DNA of 64,000 bases from Candidatus Methylophosphatis roskildensis (GTDB lineage: Bacteria; Pseudomonadota; Gammaproteobacteria; Burkholderiales; Rhodocyclaceae): assembly GCA_016708905.1 (NCBI GenBank), contig JADJEV010000003.1:372001-436000 (forward strand), written 5' to 3'. Both the position numbers and the translations under genes were made by a program. Below, piece by piece: positions 36,795 through 46,738 of this stretch. The first letter of the stretch is position 1; each line of letters opens with the position of its first letter. The notes beneath the pieces were generated by a model that was given only the letters and a program-made list of their open reading frames with translations, was not told where the DNA came from and did not search any database.

Positions 36795-37739
36795 ATGGGA
36801 GTAATCGAGAAAGCGGCGAGAAGGCTGGAACAGCTCAAACATGCGAATGCTGCAGAGTCCGAAAAGGAATTGCTGCAAGAGCCGTCGATTGGAGGGCCAT
36901 TTCCGACGACTGGGCAGAGCCGGGACATGTGTCAGTCCGTGTCGCCGGTTGCACTGAATCAAGAGGCGGGGGAGGGCGGGCGAGCTAAACGGTTGCCACA
37001 GCAAAGTACCAATCGTGTCTCGATTGATCTCGACCGGCTAGGGCGACTTGGACTGGTTTCGCCGGGGGATCCCAAGTCCCTCATTGCTGAGGAGTTGCGG
37101 GATATCAAGCGTCCGATTCTTCGCAATGCAACAGGGAAGGGAGCGGCCCCTGTGGCAAACGGCAATCTCGTGATGATCACCAGCGCGTTGCCCTCAGAGG
37201 GGAAGAGCACAACGGCCGTGAATCTGGCGATGAGCATCGCGCTTGAGGTCGACTATACGGTTCTGCTGGTCGATGCAGATGTGGCGAATCCATCGATTCC
37301 GGCCAAGCTCGGGGTTGCTACTGAAATGGGACTGCTGGATGTTCTATCCGATAGTTCAATCGACGTCGGTGACGTGCTGATCAGGACCAACATCGAGAGC
37401 CTCAGTTTGCTGCCGAGTGGCAAGTTCCAATCGCGGGCAACCGAACTGCTCTCGAGCGATGTGATGAACAAGCTGCTGCGGGAGTTGGCCAGCCGCTATT
37501 CGGACCGCATCATTGTGTTCGATTCCCCGCCTCTGCTGCGCAGCAATGAGGCCCGCGCAATTGCGACACAAATGGGGCAGGTTGTGGTCGTCGTTGGCGC
37601 AGAATCGACAACTCACGATCAAGTGCGCCAGGCTCTTGCGGCTATAGAGGTTTGCCCTGTCAGATTGATAATGTTGAACAAGAGTCGGCTCGCGCTGGGA
37701 ACGACTCATGGCGGATACGGGTATGGGTATGGTCGGTAG
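36795..37739 (+). CDS. XrtA-associated tyrosine autokinase (BY-kinase)
   Basis: 314 aa. The C-terminal kinase domain has Walker A ALPSEGKSTTAVN (about residues 131-143), Walker A' LLVDADVANP and Walker B RIIVFDSPPL. The tail GGYGYGYGR supplies the clustered tyrosines that are autophosphorylated. The N-terminal 80 residues are variable linker. It controls assembly of the chain-length protein by phosphorylation cycles. It overlaps the next gene by 32 bases. Confidence 0.92.
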   Translation: MGVIEKAARRLEQLKHANAAESEKELLQEPSIGGPFPTTGQSRDMCQSVSPVALNQEAGEGGRAKRLPQQSTNRVSIDLDRLGRLGLVSPGDPKSLIAEELRDIKRPILRNATGKGAAPVANGNLVMITSALPSEGKSTTAVNLAMSIALEVDYTVLLVDADVANPSIPAKLGVATEMGLLDVLSDSSIDVGDVLIRTNIESLSLLPSGKFQSRATELLSSDVMNKLLRELASRYSDRIIVFDSPPLLRSNEARAIATQMGQVVVVVGAESTTHDQVRQALAAIEVCPVRLIMLNKSRLALGTTHGGYGYGYGR

Positions 37740-39477
37740 ACTGGCCGGGCGCGAGTTTTTCGGACATCGAGCGGTTCCGCTTGCTCAAACCCGGCGAAAG
37801 CGGAGATTGTTGCTCTTGATATTTGGTATTCCTTTGTTTTCTCTTGGGATTGCCGGAGGTGTCTCGGCGCAGGCGCAGTCTCTGGAGTCCGGGCTGAGGC
37901 GTGTTCCGGTGGGCAGCGCCAAAGAACCTGGGGTCGTTCAAGACGGAGATCAGTCACGGCCTGATGATCCTAACGAGCGCTCGACTGGCGGGCCTGCCCA
38001 ACCGCGCGACAAGTTGGCGCAGTCACTATCGCGACAATGGTTCTTCGAGCCGAGCCTGTTGGTTCGCGAGACGTGGACCGACAACATCGCACTGCAGTCG
38101 TCGGGAAGCAAGTCGAGCGACTGGGTGACGGAACTCGTCCCTGGAATTTCGATTCGAGGTAAGACTGCGCGATTGCAGGCTAACCTCGACTACAGTCTCG
38201 CCGGTATAGTGTCTGCACGAGATTCGCAGCGCAACAATGTTCAAAATTCCCTCAATGCGCTCGGCGCATTCGAGGCAATCGATAAGTTTTTCTTTATTGA
38301 GGCCAGCGCATACATTACCCAGCAGGCCGCGTCTGCCTTTGGCGTTCGCCCCACGTCAAGCATAAGCGATACCGCAAGTCGTACGGAGACGCGGTATTTC
38401 TCGATTAGCCCCTATTTGACCGGCTTTTTTGGCTCCCGGGCATCCTACGAGTTGCGATTCAATCAAGCGGTTACACGCACCAAGGGCAATCTGGTACAGG
38501 ATTCCGATTCTCAAAGTTGGGCTGGGCGAATGGCGAGTTCTGCCGAACAGACCCAGTTTGGGTGGCTGGTGGAACTTGAGGATGCCCGCGATAGTGTGAA
38601 AAATGGCTTGGGCACGCATGCGGCATTTGTTCGAGGGACAGGAAGTTACAACTTCGGACCACCGTTGCGCCTTTTCGCTCGAGTTGGACGGGAGCTCAAC
38701 GACTATTCCTCAGAGGACCGGGCCAATGCTACCTACGGTATTGGTTTGTCATGGGCGCTCTCTGAACGGACGAGCCTTGATCTTGAGAACGACAAGCGCT
38801 TTTTTGGGCACAGCTATCGTTATGCCATTCGCCATCGAACGCCCTTGAGTTCGTGGAGTCTTTCGGCTAGCCAGGATATTACAACCTCGTCGATACAACT
38901 CTCGAGCAGACCAGATTCCTCGGCATTTGGCCGGGTGTTCGATCTCTTGGCAACTCAAATACCAGATCCGGTGGAACGGTCGGTGCGGGCTCGTCAGCAA
39001 CTACGAGATGCCGGAATCCCCGAAGAGCAGATCTCCCGCACGGCATTCCTAACGTCGCGCGTATTTGTCGACAAACGTGCTGAAGCTTCGGCCGCATTGC
39101 TAGGAGCAAGAAACACCCTCGCAGCTACGGTTCTCTGGAGCCGGAACAGACCGGTTTCGTCATCGAACGGAATTGAAGACGACTTTTCGCGTGCCAGTAG
39201 CGTGAACGGACGCTCATTGGCGGTCGACCTGACTCACAGGCTGAGCCCGTTTTCGGAGCTTCGAACCGGACTGAGTTGGACACGCAATTCGAGTGAAGGC
39301 GGCATCGACATTCTCGAAACGACGCAACGTGCTTTGACTCTTGCTCTTGTTAAGCAGCTTGGACCGAAGACCACCGGTTCATTCGGATTGCGTACAGTGC
39401 GCTTTGATAGCAGTGCTCCGGGTACGGGCGATTATTGCGAGAACGCCGTCTACGGTTCCGTCAGTCACACGTATTGA
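37708..39477 (+). CDS. XrtA/PEP-CTERM-associated outer-membrane beta-barrel protein (TIGR03016-like)
   Basis: 589 aa. Signal peptide (RRKRRLLLLIFGIPLFSLG...VSAQAQS). The mature part starts with the family pattern FEPSLLVRETWTDNIAL, then LVPGISIRGKTARLQANLDYSL and many amphipathic strands (YELRFNQAV, YGIGLSWALSERTSLDLE, WSLSASQDITTSS). Family members always accompany exosortase-A EPS operons and are thought to help export through the outer membrane. The last residues (ENAVYGSVSHTY) end just before an IS3-type left end, so the barrel end may be altered by a residue or two. Overlaps the kinase by 32 bases. Confidence 0.88.
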   Translation: MADTGMGMVGRLAGREFFGHRAVPLAQTRRKRRLLLLIFGIPLFSLGIAGGVSAQAQSLESGLRRVPVGSAKEPGVVQDGDQSRPDDPNERSTGGPAQPRDKLAQSLSRQWFFEPSLLVRETWTDNIALQSSGSKSSDWVTELVPGISIRGKTARLQANLDYSLAGIVSARDSQRNNVQNSLNALGAFEAIDKFFFIEASAYITQQAASAFGVRPTSSISDTASRTETRYFSISPYLTGFFGSRASYELRFNQAVTRTKGNLVQDSDSQSWAGRMASSAEQTQFGWLVELEDARDSVKNGLGTHAAFVRGTGSYNFGPPLRLFARVGRELNDYSSEDRANATYGIGLSWALSERTSLDLENDKRFFGHSYRYAIRHRTPLSSWSLSASQDITTSSIQLSSRPDSSAFGRVFDLLATQIPDPVERSVRARQQLRDAGIPEEQISRTAFLTSRVFVDKRAEASAALLGARNTLAATVLWSRNRPVSSSNGIEDDFSRASSVNGRSLAVDLTHRLSPFSELRTGLSWTRNSSEGGIDILETTQRALTLALVKQLGPKTTGSFGLRTVRFDSSAPGTGDYCENAVYGSVSHTY

Positions 39478-39482
39478 GCCTC

Positions 39483-39841
39483 TGACCTTGCCCCCGAAAA
39501 ACGGACGCCATGAAGTGTAAGAATTGGACTTCATGGAGGAACGTATGAAACCGACGATTGTGAAACGCAGCTACACAGCCGAATATCGCGAAGCGGCGGT
39601 ACGGCAAGTTCTCGACGCAGGGCGAGCGCTGACGGAAGTGGCGCGCAGCCTGGAGATCTCGCACAAAACCTTGGCCAACTGGGTGCGCTTGGCACGCTCA
39701 CAGAAGCCGCTGATCAAGCGCGAGCCGGCGCTCGCAGCCGACCCTGCGGCGCTGGAGTTGTCGCGGCTGCGCGCCGAGAACGCACGGCTGCGGATGGACA
39801 ACGAAATCCTAAGCCGGCGGAGCCGGAACCAAACAGGTTAA
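39483..39841 (+). mobile_element. IS3-family fragment: left end and orfA, orfB lost
   Basis: Starts near TTGCCCCCGAAAAACGGACG, an IS3-like end. ATG 39545, after GGAGGAACGT, opens OrfA: YTAEYREAAVRQVLDAG, LTEVARSLEISHKTLANWV (helix-turn-helix) and the leucine zipper LRAENARLRMDNEIL. After NEIL the normal sequence is replaced and the ORF stops at 39841. The orfB catalytic part is gone, so the fragment is inactive. Confidence 0.8.
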
Positions 39842-39875
39842 TGTAGAGGCACTCTGAAACTTGGAGGGGGTGGCG

Positions 39876-41384
39876 ATGAACGCACCGCTGCTTGAGCGCT
39901 ACGCTGACCGGATTGCGGGGGTGTTGACCTGCTACGACCGGATTGTCATTACAGGTACGCTGCCTGGAGCATGTCACGCGGCGGGGATGACGAGTTTCCT
40001 GAACGCGCACCGTATTCGGATCTTTGACTACCCCCGCTTTGCCGAGCCGTTGCGCGATCGCATCCGGGCGAATGCTGAGAAATTGGCGACGTCCGCAGGC
40101 ACAAAGATCGAGTACATCGCCAAGGCCCATGTTCGCAAGGAATCGATCGTCGCTGCAGTCATCCAGGAGCGTGGCGATCACCCCGGACTGGTCCACGTCA
40201 TCTCGACCATGGAAGCGTGCTCGTCGTACAGGTCGTGGCACGACAAGCGCACCCACGAGACCTTCCTGCGGCCGACGCCCGGCAAGTGCCTGCATTACTA
40301 CTTCTACTTCATTGACCCCAAGTTGGGGCTGGTTTATCTGCGCGTGCCGACCTAGTGTCCGTTCCGGCTTCAGTTCTACTGCAATGGACACAGTTTGCTC
40401 GCACGACAACTGGCGGCAGCCAACATCGACTACACCATGGCCGACAACGCCTTCATCCGCATCGACGACTGGGACCGCGCCCAGCAGCTGGCCGACCGCC
40501 TTTCTCCCGATGTCCTGCACCGGGTTCTTGATCACTACGCCAAGCAATGCTGTCCGGTCCTTGACGTCTTTGGCCAGACCTACCACTGGAGCCTGATGCA
40601 GATCGAGTGCTCGACCGATCTTGCGTTCCGCTCGGAAGCGACGATGCTGCCGCTCTACCAAGCCATCTCGCGGGAAGCCATAGTCTCGGTCAAGGCCGAG
40701 CACGTGATGCACTTTCTGGGCAAGAAGATGTCGCCGCAACTGATGCAGGAAGTCGAGAGCCGCTTGTCCACACGGATCGAAGGCACCTGCATCAAGCATC
40801 GACTGGGCAAGAACTCGGTCAAGATGTACGACAAGTTCGGTCGCGTGCTGCGTATCGAAACCACGACCAACGACGTTTCCTTCTTCAAGCACCACCGCAA
40901 GGTGGAACACCGGGATGGACATGCCTCCCGGGAACTGGCCGCCGTCAAGAAGTCGATTTACAGCCTGATCGATCTGCGCGAAATTCTCCTCGGCTGCAAC
41001 CGCCGCTATCTCGAATTCCTCTCGGCGCTTGATGACTTCTCCGCCGGCACTCGCAGCCTCGACAAACTGACCACCGCCAAACAGATTGATGGGCATCGCG
41101 TCAAGGGATTCAATTTCTTCGACAAGACCGAGCATTCCCTGCTCTGCTCGCTGCAACGCCCAGAGTTCAACATCAGCGGCGTTCGCCGGGCCGATCTGAA
41201 ACCTTACCTGCCGCACTTGTCCGCCTCCAGCATCACCCGTTATCTCAAACGCTTGCGCGACTTCGGCCTCATCAAGAAGGTCGTCGGCACCTACCGCTAT
41301 TACCTCACTCGCATCGGCCGCAATGCCATCGCGGCTGCCTGCAAACTTTCTGAACACGTCATCATCCCGGCTCTCGCCGTATGA
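39876..41384 (+). pseudogene. Uncharacterised mobile-element-type protein, in-frame TAG
   Basis: 502 codons in one frame from ATG 39876 (ribosome site GGAGGGGG), broken by TAG at 40353-40355. The first part reads LLERYADRIAGVLTCYDRI, RIFDYPRFAEPLRDRI, PGLVHVISTMEACSSY and CLHYYFYFIDPKLGLVYLR. After the stop come CPFRLQFYCNGHSL, MADNAFIRIDDWDRAQ and a C-terminal winged-helix-like end (RYLKRLRDFGLIKKVVG). I recall such proteins as multicopy 'hypothetical' or MarR-like annotated genes, but no function. A Trp in place of the stop (PT-W-CPFR) seems natural. It sits between IS debris and wzx; no terminal repeats were found. Confidence 0.6.
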
Positions 41385-41476
41385 CAAAGTCTGCTCAGAA
41401 TTCGTAAAGAGTGAAGTCATAAGGGACTAGAGTCGTTGACCTAGCACCCAGTAAAGAGAGCCGCAAGGCAACCGTG

Positions 41477-43012
41477 ATGACTGAAGATCAAGATGCACGG
41501 GCCGCACTAAGCGCCGATGACCCTCCCACGTCGCGAGGCGTTCGAGAGGTATCAGATTTGGATCGATCGCTTGTCCATGGTGTCGCGTGGAACGCAAGCG
41601 TGAAATTCCTTAGCCAAATCTTCACGTGGGCGTCAACACTGATCGTCGCGCGTGCGCTCACGCCTGATGACTATGGGCTGGTTGCGATGGCCATCGTGTT
41701 CACCAGCCTAGTCGAAATGGTGTCCGACTTTGGGATGGGTCAATCGATTGTTAAACATCGCGATCTGACGCCCAGACAAATCGCGCAGATCAACGGGCTT
41801 TGTGTGCTCGTCGGCCTGGCGGCTTGGGGCATCACCTGCGCTGCAGCATATCCAGTCTCCGTGTTCTTCCGAGAACCCGACTTAGTGGCGGTCGTCTTAG
41901 CTTTGGGTTCGGGGTTCTTTATCACTTCTTTCCGTAGCGTCCCACTTTCAATTCTCGAACGAGACATGCAGTTTCGTGCAGTGTCCTTGAACGAGGGAAT
42001 CAATGCCATTGTTCTGAGCGTTCTCATGGTTGCACTGGCGCTCTCGGGGTTCAAGTACTGGGCCCTTGTTATAGGCAACCTTGTTGGTGCGATGCTATCC
42101 ACACTACTGGCGTACCGCGTCGCCCCAACGCCGTTCGCTTGGCCACGTTACCGGGAGATCAAGGAGGCGATAGTTTACGGAGGCCATATGATTGGACTCC
42201 GATTTTGCTATTACGTGACTACGAACGCGGACGCGTTTGTGGTCGGGAAAGTGCTTGGACAGCGACTCCTCGGTGCATACAGTCTTGCAATGACGATCGC
42301 GGCGATTCCAGTGGAGAAAATTGGCAGTCTCCTCGTTCGCGTGTTGCCTCCCGTCATTAGCGCGGTACAACACGATTCGGCTAAGCTGCGCCGCTACGTT
42401 TCAGCCATCACTGAGGCGTTATCGCTCTTAACGATGCCAGCATCGGTAGGGCTTGCATTGGTTGCCACTGATCTTGTGCCATTTGCACTCGGCGACGCGT
42501 GGCGGCCTGCTATCTTGCCTCTGCAGATTTTAAGCATAAGTATTGCCCACCGTTCAACGTTCGTGATTATTCCCTCTGTGGCTGCCATTATTGGCTTGTC
42601 ACGGACATCAATGCACGTATCGGCGCTCGGCGCCATCTTGCTTCCCATAGCATTCTTTGGTGGAACCTTCTGGGGTATCGGTGGTGTGGCCGCAGTCTGG
42701 CTGATTGTCTATCCACTCATCACCTTTCCGTATTACTACGTGGTTTTTCGCCGGATACATATGTCTGCCGGAGAGTATCTGACCGCGCTTTGGCCTGCGA
42801 CTAGCTGTACGGCAGTGATGGCGGCCGTCGTCTATGGCGTGCTCGAAGTGCTTCCTACTCATTGGCCGATGGCAGCGCGGTTAGCCGTGGAAATCCTGGT
42901 GGGGGCAGTTACATACGTTGCCGCACTCATCGCCTTTCACAGGAAACGACTGTCAGCGATGAGGAGCATTTACGACTTGCTGCGGAGCAAAGGCCAACAG
43001 CCCAGGGCGTAA
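41477..43012 (+). CDS. Wzx-type polysaccharide flippase (oligosaccharide flippase family)
   Basis: 511 aa from ATG 41477 (a GTG at 41474 is also possible). About 12-14 membrane segments; the first block GVAWNASVKFLSQIFTW, LTPDDYGLVAMAIVF and SDFGMGQSIV is the Polysacc_synt/MATE-like signature, with ERDMQFRAVSLNEG as the next conserved loop. It moves the lipid-linked repeat unit across the inner membrane. It pairs with the polymerase at 690 in a Wzx/Wzy pathway. IS debris separates it from the export operon upstream. Confidence 0.9.
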   Translation: MTEDQDARAALSADDPPTSRGVREVSDLDRSLVHGVAWNASVKFLSQIFTWASTLIVARALTPDDYGLVAMAIVFTSLVEMVSDFGMGQSIVKHRDLTPRQIAQINGLCVLVGLAAWGITCAAAYPVSVFFREPDLVAVVLALGSGFFITSFRSVPLSILERDMQFRAVSLNEGINAIVLSVLMVALALSGFKYWALVIGNLVGAMLSTLLAYRVAPTPFAWPRYREIKEAIVYGGHMIGLRFCYYVTTNADAFVVGKVLGQRLLGAYSLAMTIAAIPVEKIGSLLVRVLPPVISAVQHDSAKLRRYVSAITEALSLLTMPASVGLALVATDLVPFALGDAWRPAILPLQILSISIAHRSTFVIIPSVAAIIGLSRTSMHVSALGAILLPIAFFGGTFWGIGGVAAVWLIVYPLITFPYYYVVFRRIHMSAGEYLTALWPATSCTAVMAAVVYGVLEVLPTHWPMAARLAVEILVGAVTYVAALIAFHRKRLSAMRSIYDLLRSKGQQPRA

Positions 43013-43090
43013 AGCTCGAAGAAGCGGGCTTTCAGGAGTCCCCAACATGGCTGAAAGTCGATGCCGGTCAACTACAAGAAGGAAAGGCAT

Positions 43091-44677
43091 ATGTTTGGTA
43101 GCCCGTACATTTGTGTACGACGATCAGCCTCAGGTGTTGAGTTTGAAGGCCAGGCAAGCTGCAATCTTGGCTACAGGACGAAAACGGCAGCAGGAGGCAA
43201 CGAGGAAGGCATCTTCGCGTGCTGGCAATGGGATGGCACGCGACTGACCGTCCGCAACGATCGCTATGGTTTTTTCCCGCTTTTTTACTTCCGGGATACG
43301 CGCGGTGTCTGCATATCGACTTCTCTCGCTAAGTTGCTCGAGCGTGGTGCATCAAACCAGTTGAACGCGGCGGGGCTGGCGGTGTTTCTGCGGCTGGGGT
43401 GGTTTATTGGCGATGAATCCCCATTTCAAAATATCCTTGCCATGCCACCGGGCGCAACGCTGGAATGGCAGAACGGAGAGTGCTGGATTACCTCATCAGG
43501 TTTGCCGATCGCCAAGCCTCAGCAAATTGGTACTGACGATGCGCTCGAAACTTACGTGGCACTCTTTAGAGCGGCCATCCACAGATGCGCACCGCCTTCG
43601 GACGAGTTTGTCGTACCACTGAGCGGTGGCCGCGATTCTCGGCATATCCTATTGGAGCTTTGTGAAGCCGGTTTCCGCCCGGCTGCTTGCCTGACTCAGC
43701 GCAAGCTACCCAAGAGCGCGGAACACGTGGACGAGGATGTTGCAATTGCCGCGCAGCTGTGCGGCACTTTGGGGATTCGGCATGTAGTCGTCGAGCAGAA
43801 TCCTGACAGGCTTTCAGCGGAGCTTCGGAAGAACAGGCAGACAGAATTCTGTGCGATGGAGCACGCGTGGGGCTTGCCATTCGCAGATCGACTCAGTGCC
43901 TGGGACTATGCATACGACGGCATCGGCGGCGATATGTTGTCTGAAGGCGGGGTTGATGTATTTGATGACGGAGAGCTTGACGAAGACGGCTCCTTGTTGA
44001 GCCCACGACGGCTAGCGCTGTTCGAGGAGGGCAAACTTGAAGTCCTGGCGGACGAAATTCTGGGGCGCGATGACGGCTATCTTCCCACAATTCTACTTGA
44101 GCCGCAGTATAGGCGGTTCAGTCGCGCACTAGCCGTCGAAAGTCTTGTCGCTGAACTCGGCCGACACGCGAATGCTCCAAACCCGATCAGCTCGTTCTAC
44201 TTTCACAACCGCACGCGCCGATCAATTGCTTTGGGCACCCTGGCAACCTGGCGCGCAAGAAGGGCTGTCTTTATGCCTTATCTTGATCACGCACTATACG
44301 ATTTCCTGACGTCGCTGCCGGCCAGATTCTTTCTGGAGTGCCAGTTCCATACGGAGGCCATTCGGCGTGCCCACCCAAGCTATTCGCGTATTCCGTTCCA
44401 CTCTCGATGCTCTTCGGAGGTAAGTGGCCCATCGTTTGACTACACCGCAAACTGTGCCACGCAGTTTGCTCTTGATACCGGCGGACTGTGTCTTCGCCGA
44501 CCAAGAGGCCATCTATTGCGTCGCAGCAGCCTTGTGCTGCGCATCTTGCGAGCGCTCGTAGACAGGAGTTACCGCAGCGAAGTAGAGAGTCTTGGCGCGC
44601 TCGCGGCGTACCTTTATCAGTTGGAGGAATTGTGTGACGGGAAAGGTGTGCAGGCAGGGTGGATCGGCGCTATCTGA
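43091..44677 (+). CDS. Asparagine-synthetase-related protein lacking the glutaminase cysteine
   Basis: 528 aa from ATG 43091, preceded by AAGGAAAGG. It starts MFGSPYICVRR, so there is no Cys2 and no glutaminase nucleophile, though a reduced N-terminal domain (WDGTRLTVRNDRYGFFPLFY) is kept. The synthetase domain has VPLSGGRDSRH (ATP loop, about residues 174-184) and YDGIGGDMLSEGG. It probably adenylates a carboxylate and uses ammonia or another amine. The same layout occurs in lasso-peptide cyclases and beta-lactam synthetases, but no precursor peptide is near, and the wzx neighbour points to EPS decoration. Follows wzx by 78 bases. Confidence 0.75.
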   Translation: MFGSPYICVRRSASGVEFEGQASCNLGYRTKTAAGGNEEGIFACWQWDGTRLTVRNDRYGFFPLFYFRDTRGVCISTSLAKLLERGASNQLNAAGLAVFLRLGWFIGDESPFQNILAMPPGATLEWQNGECWITSSGLPIAKPQQIGTDDALETYVALFRAAIHRCAPPSDEFVVPLSGGRDSRHILLELCEAGFRPAACLTQRKLPKSAEHVDEDVAIAAQLCGTLGIRHVVVEQNPDRLSAELRKNRQTEFCAMEHAWGLPFADRLSAWDYAYDGIGGDMLSEGGVDVFDDGELDEDGSLLSPRRLALFEEGKLEVLADEILGRDDGYLPTILLEPQYRRFSRALAVESLVAELGRHANAPNPISSFYFHNRTRRSIALGTLATWRARRAVFMPYLDHALYDFLTSLPARFFLECQFHTEAIRRAHPSYSRIPFHSRCSSEVSGPSFDYTANCATQFALDTGGLCLRRPRGHLLRRSSLVLRILRALVDRSYRSEVESLGALAAYLYQLEELCDGKGVQAGWIGAI

Positions 44678-44749
44678 ATTAGTTTGTTAGTGCAATGGGT
44701 TAGCACGCAAGGCTGGACAAGCCCGGGATTTCTCGGTATAACCCATGGG

Positions 44750-46721
44750 ATGGAATCGATGAAACCCATGGCGCAAGTCCTATCGGAGCTTCAGGTACGG
44801 CCGGTAGAGCGCAGCGAGGAACAACGCTATCGAGAGCAGATGGCGCGGCATCATTATCTGGGAGATCTCGCGAAGATCGGCGAGGCGATCTGGTATGTCG
44901 CAACCTGGCGCGGTCAGTGGGTCGCGCAACTCAACGTCTCGGCGGCGGCCCTGAAATGCGGCGTGCGTGATCGATGGATCGGCTGGGACTTTCGCACGCA
45001 GTATGACCGACTCAAACTCATCGCCAACAACAGTCGCTTCCTGATCCTGCCCGAGTGGCACCGGCCGAATATTGGCTCACGGGTGCTCTCGCTCACTGAA
45101 CGGCGCATCGCACGCGACTGGCAGGGGCGCTTTGGTCATCCCTTGCTCCTGCTGGAAACCTTTGTCGATCCGCGGCGATTTCATGGCGGCGTCTATCGCG
45201 CGGCCAACTGGACGGAACTGGGGCTCACTCAAGGCTACCGGCGCACGCGGCAAGGCTACAGCGGCGAGATTGACGCGCCCAAGCGCGTGTTTGTGCGTGC
45301 CTTGCACCGGGCCGCCCGAGCGCAATTGACGCATCCTGAGCGCAATCACCTCCAACTCACGGGAGCCCCAAAATTGATGCTGAGCGCTGAGCAGATGCGC
45401 GCGCTGCCGCTGTGCTTCACCACCGTCACCGACCCGCGCCGCCGGCAAGGGCGCCGCCACCGCCTGCCCGTGGTGCTGGGCATTGCCGCGGGCGCCATCC
45501 TGTGCGGCATGCGCGGCTACAAGGCCGCCCATGACTGGGCCGAAAGCCTGGGGCAAAAGGCACGTGAGCGCTTTGGCTGTCGGCGCGAGAAGGGGCGTTA
45601 TGTCGTCCCCAGCGAATTCGTCATCCGCGATTGCCTGGTGCGCATTGAACCGGACACGCTGGATCGCGCGCTCAATGTCTGGAACCAGGCGTGGGCAAAA
45701 GACGACCGGGCGCTGGCGATGGATGGTAAAGTCATGAAGAACGCGATCGACGCGCAGGGCTATCAAACGCACATCCTGAGCGTGATCGGCCATGAGTCGA
45801 ACACCTGCCACACCAAAAAAAGTCGGGACATTGCCCGTAGCCGGCAGCGATGAGCAAGAGCGTACCAACGAGATCGGCATGGCCATCCCCGTGCTCGATG
45901 GCTGCGCGCTCGCCGGCAAGGTGGTCACGGCCGATGCGCTGCTGACCCAGCGCACACTGGCAGCGTATCTGATCGGGCGCAAGGCCCACTATAGCTTTAC
46001 CGTCAAAGGCAACCAGCCCGGTCTCGAACGCGAAATCGCCTTGCTGTTTGAAAAGCGGGGCGATCCTGACTTCGTCGACGTCACCCCGCCTGACCATAGC
46101 CGCATCGAGACCCGACGCATCTGGTGCAGTACGGCGCTCAATGCCTACCTCGATTTCCCTCACGTCGGCCAGGTGTTCATGATCGAGCGCGAATCAATCA
46201 AGAAGAAAACCGGCGAGTCATCGCGTGAGATCGCGCTGGGCATCACGAGCCAGTCGCCGCACGAGGCCTCGGCGCAAGAGGTCTTGGCGATCAATCGCGG
46301 CCACTGGACCATCGAGAGCACCCATTACATCATCGACTGGAACTACGACGAGGATCGCTCTCGCATCCGTACCGGCCACGGCCCGGAAAACATCACCCGC
46401 CTGCGTCGCTTCGCCGTCGGCATCCTCAAGTCCTTTCAGCCTGGAAACCGCAGTTGCGCTAGCGATATTCCGTTCATGCTTCGACAGGCTCAGCACGAAC
46501 GGAGTTTCTTGTGGTCACCCGATGGGTGAGGCTCTCTGCGAGCCGTTCGCCCTGAGCCTGTCGAAGGGCAGCCAGCGTTTCCAGACCCCAACTGCGGTTT
46601 TTCGGTTCAGAGCACCGAGTCTATCGCCGAGATGATGCGCAATCTTTGCTTCAATACCCGCCTCGTCTTCGACTACTTGCGTATGACCAATAACTCAGCT
46701 TCCGGACCACGGGTTACTTGA
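44750..46721 (+). pseudogene. DruA (DUF4338)-ISAs1 transposase fusion, frameshifted and hit by a MITE
   Basis: One frame from ATG 44750 encodes a DUF4338 core (RHHYLGDLAKIG, RDRWIGWDF, NNSRFLILPEW, ARDWQ, ETFVDPRRF, YRAANW) without the N-terminal module, then about 20 linker residues, then an ISAs1 transposase (LCFTTVTDPRRRQGRRHRLP, LAMDGKVMKNA). At a run of seven A (45815-45821) the frame breaks; one A fewer restores HTKKVGTLPVAGS and the rest (VVTADALLTQRTLAAYL, NRGHWTIESTHYIIDW). Near the end a 166-bp MITE (46440-46605) interrupts; without it the protein ends FDYLRMTNNSASGPRVT at 46721. Restored, it would be about 600 aa. No terminal repeats were found for the element. Confidence 0.85.
46440..46605. 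repeat. 166-bp MITE, copy A
   Basis: Inverted ends CCTGGAAACCGCAGTTG and CCGAAAAACCGCAGTTG (14 of 17 match), 5-bp target duplication TTCAG (46435-46439 and 46606-46610). Inside is a second inverted pair, CTTCGACAGGCTCAG and CTGAGCCTGTCGAAG, of the widespread REP-like type. No ORF of its own. Identical in all 166 bases to copy B at 47472. Confidence 0.9.
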
Positions 46722-46738
46722 GAACAAATTTACCGTGC

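Noticed and set aside
43091..44677. Lasso-peptide cyclase
   Set aside because: No precursor peptide, leader-binding protein or protease gene nearby; the flippase neighbour points to EPS.
45815..45821. Programmed frameshift at the seven-A run in the DruA-ISAs1 gene
   Set aside because: The required shift is +1, not the -1 typical of A-AAA-AAG sites, and the other IS genes here show similar one-base lesions at unrelated runs; mutation or sequence error is more likely.
46440..46605. Retron or small-RNA gene because of the strong hairpin
   Set aside because: Identical second copy with target duplications and inverted ends shows it is a MITE; no reverse transcriptase is near.
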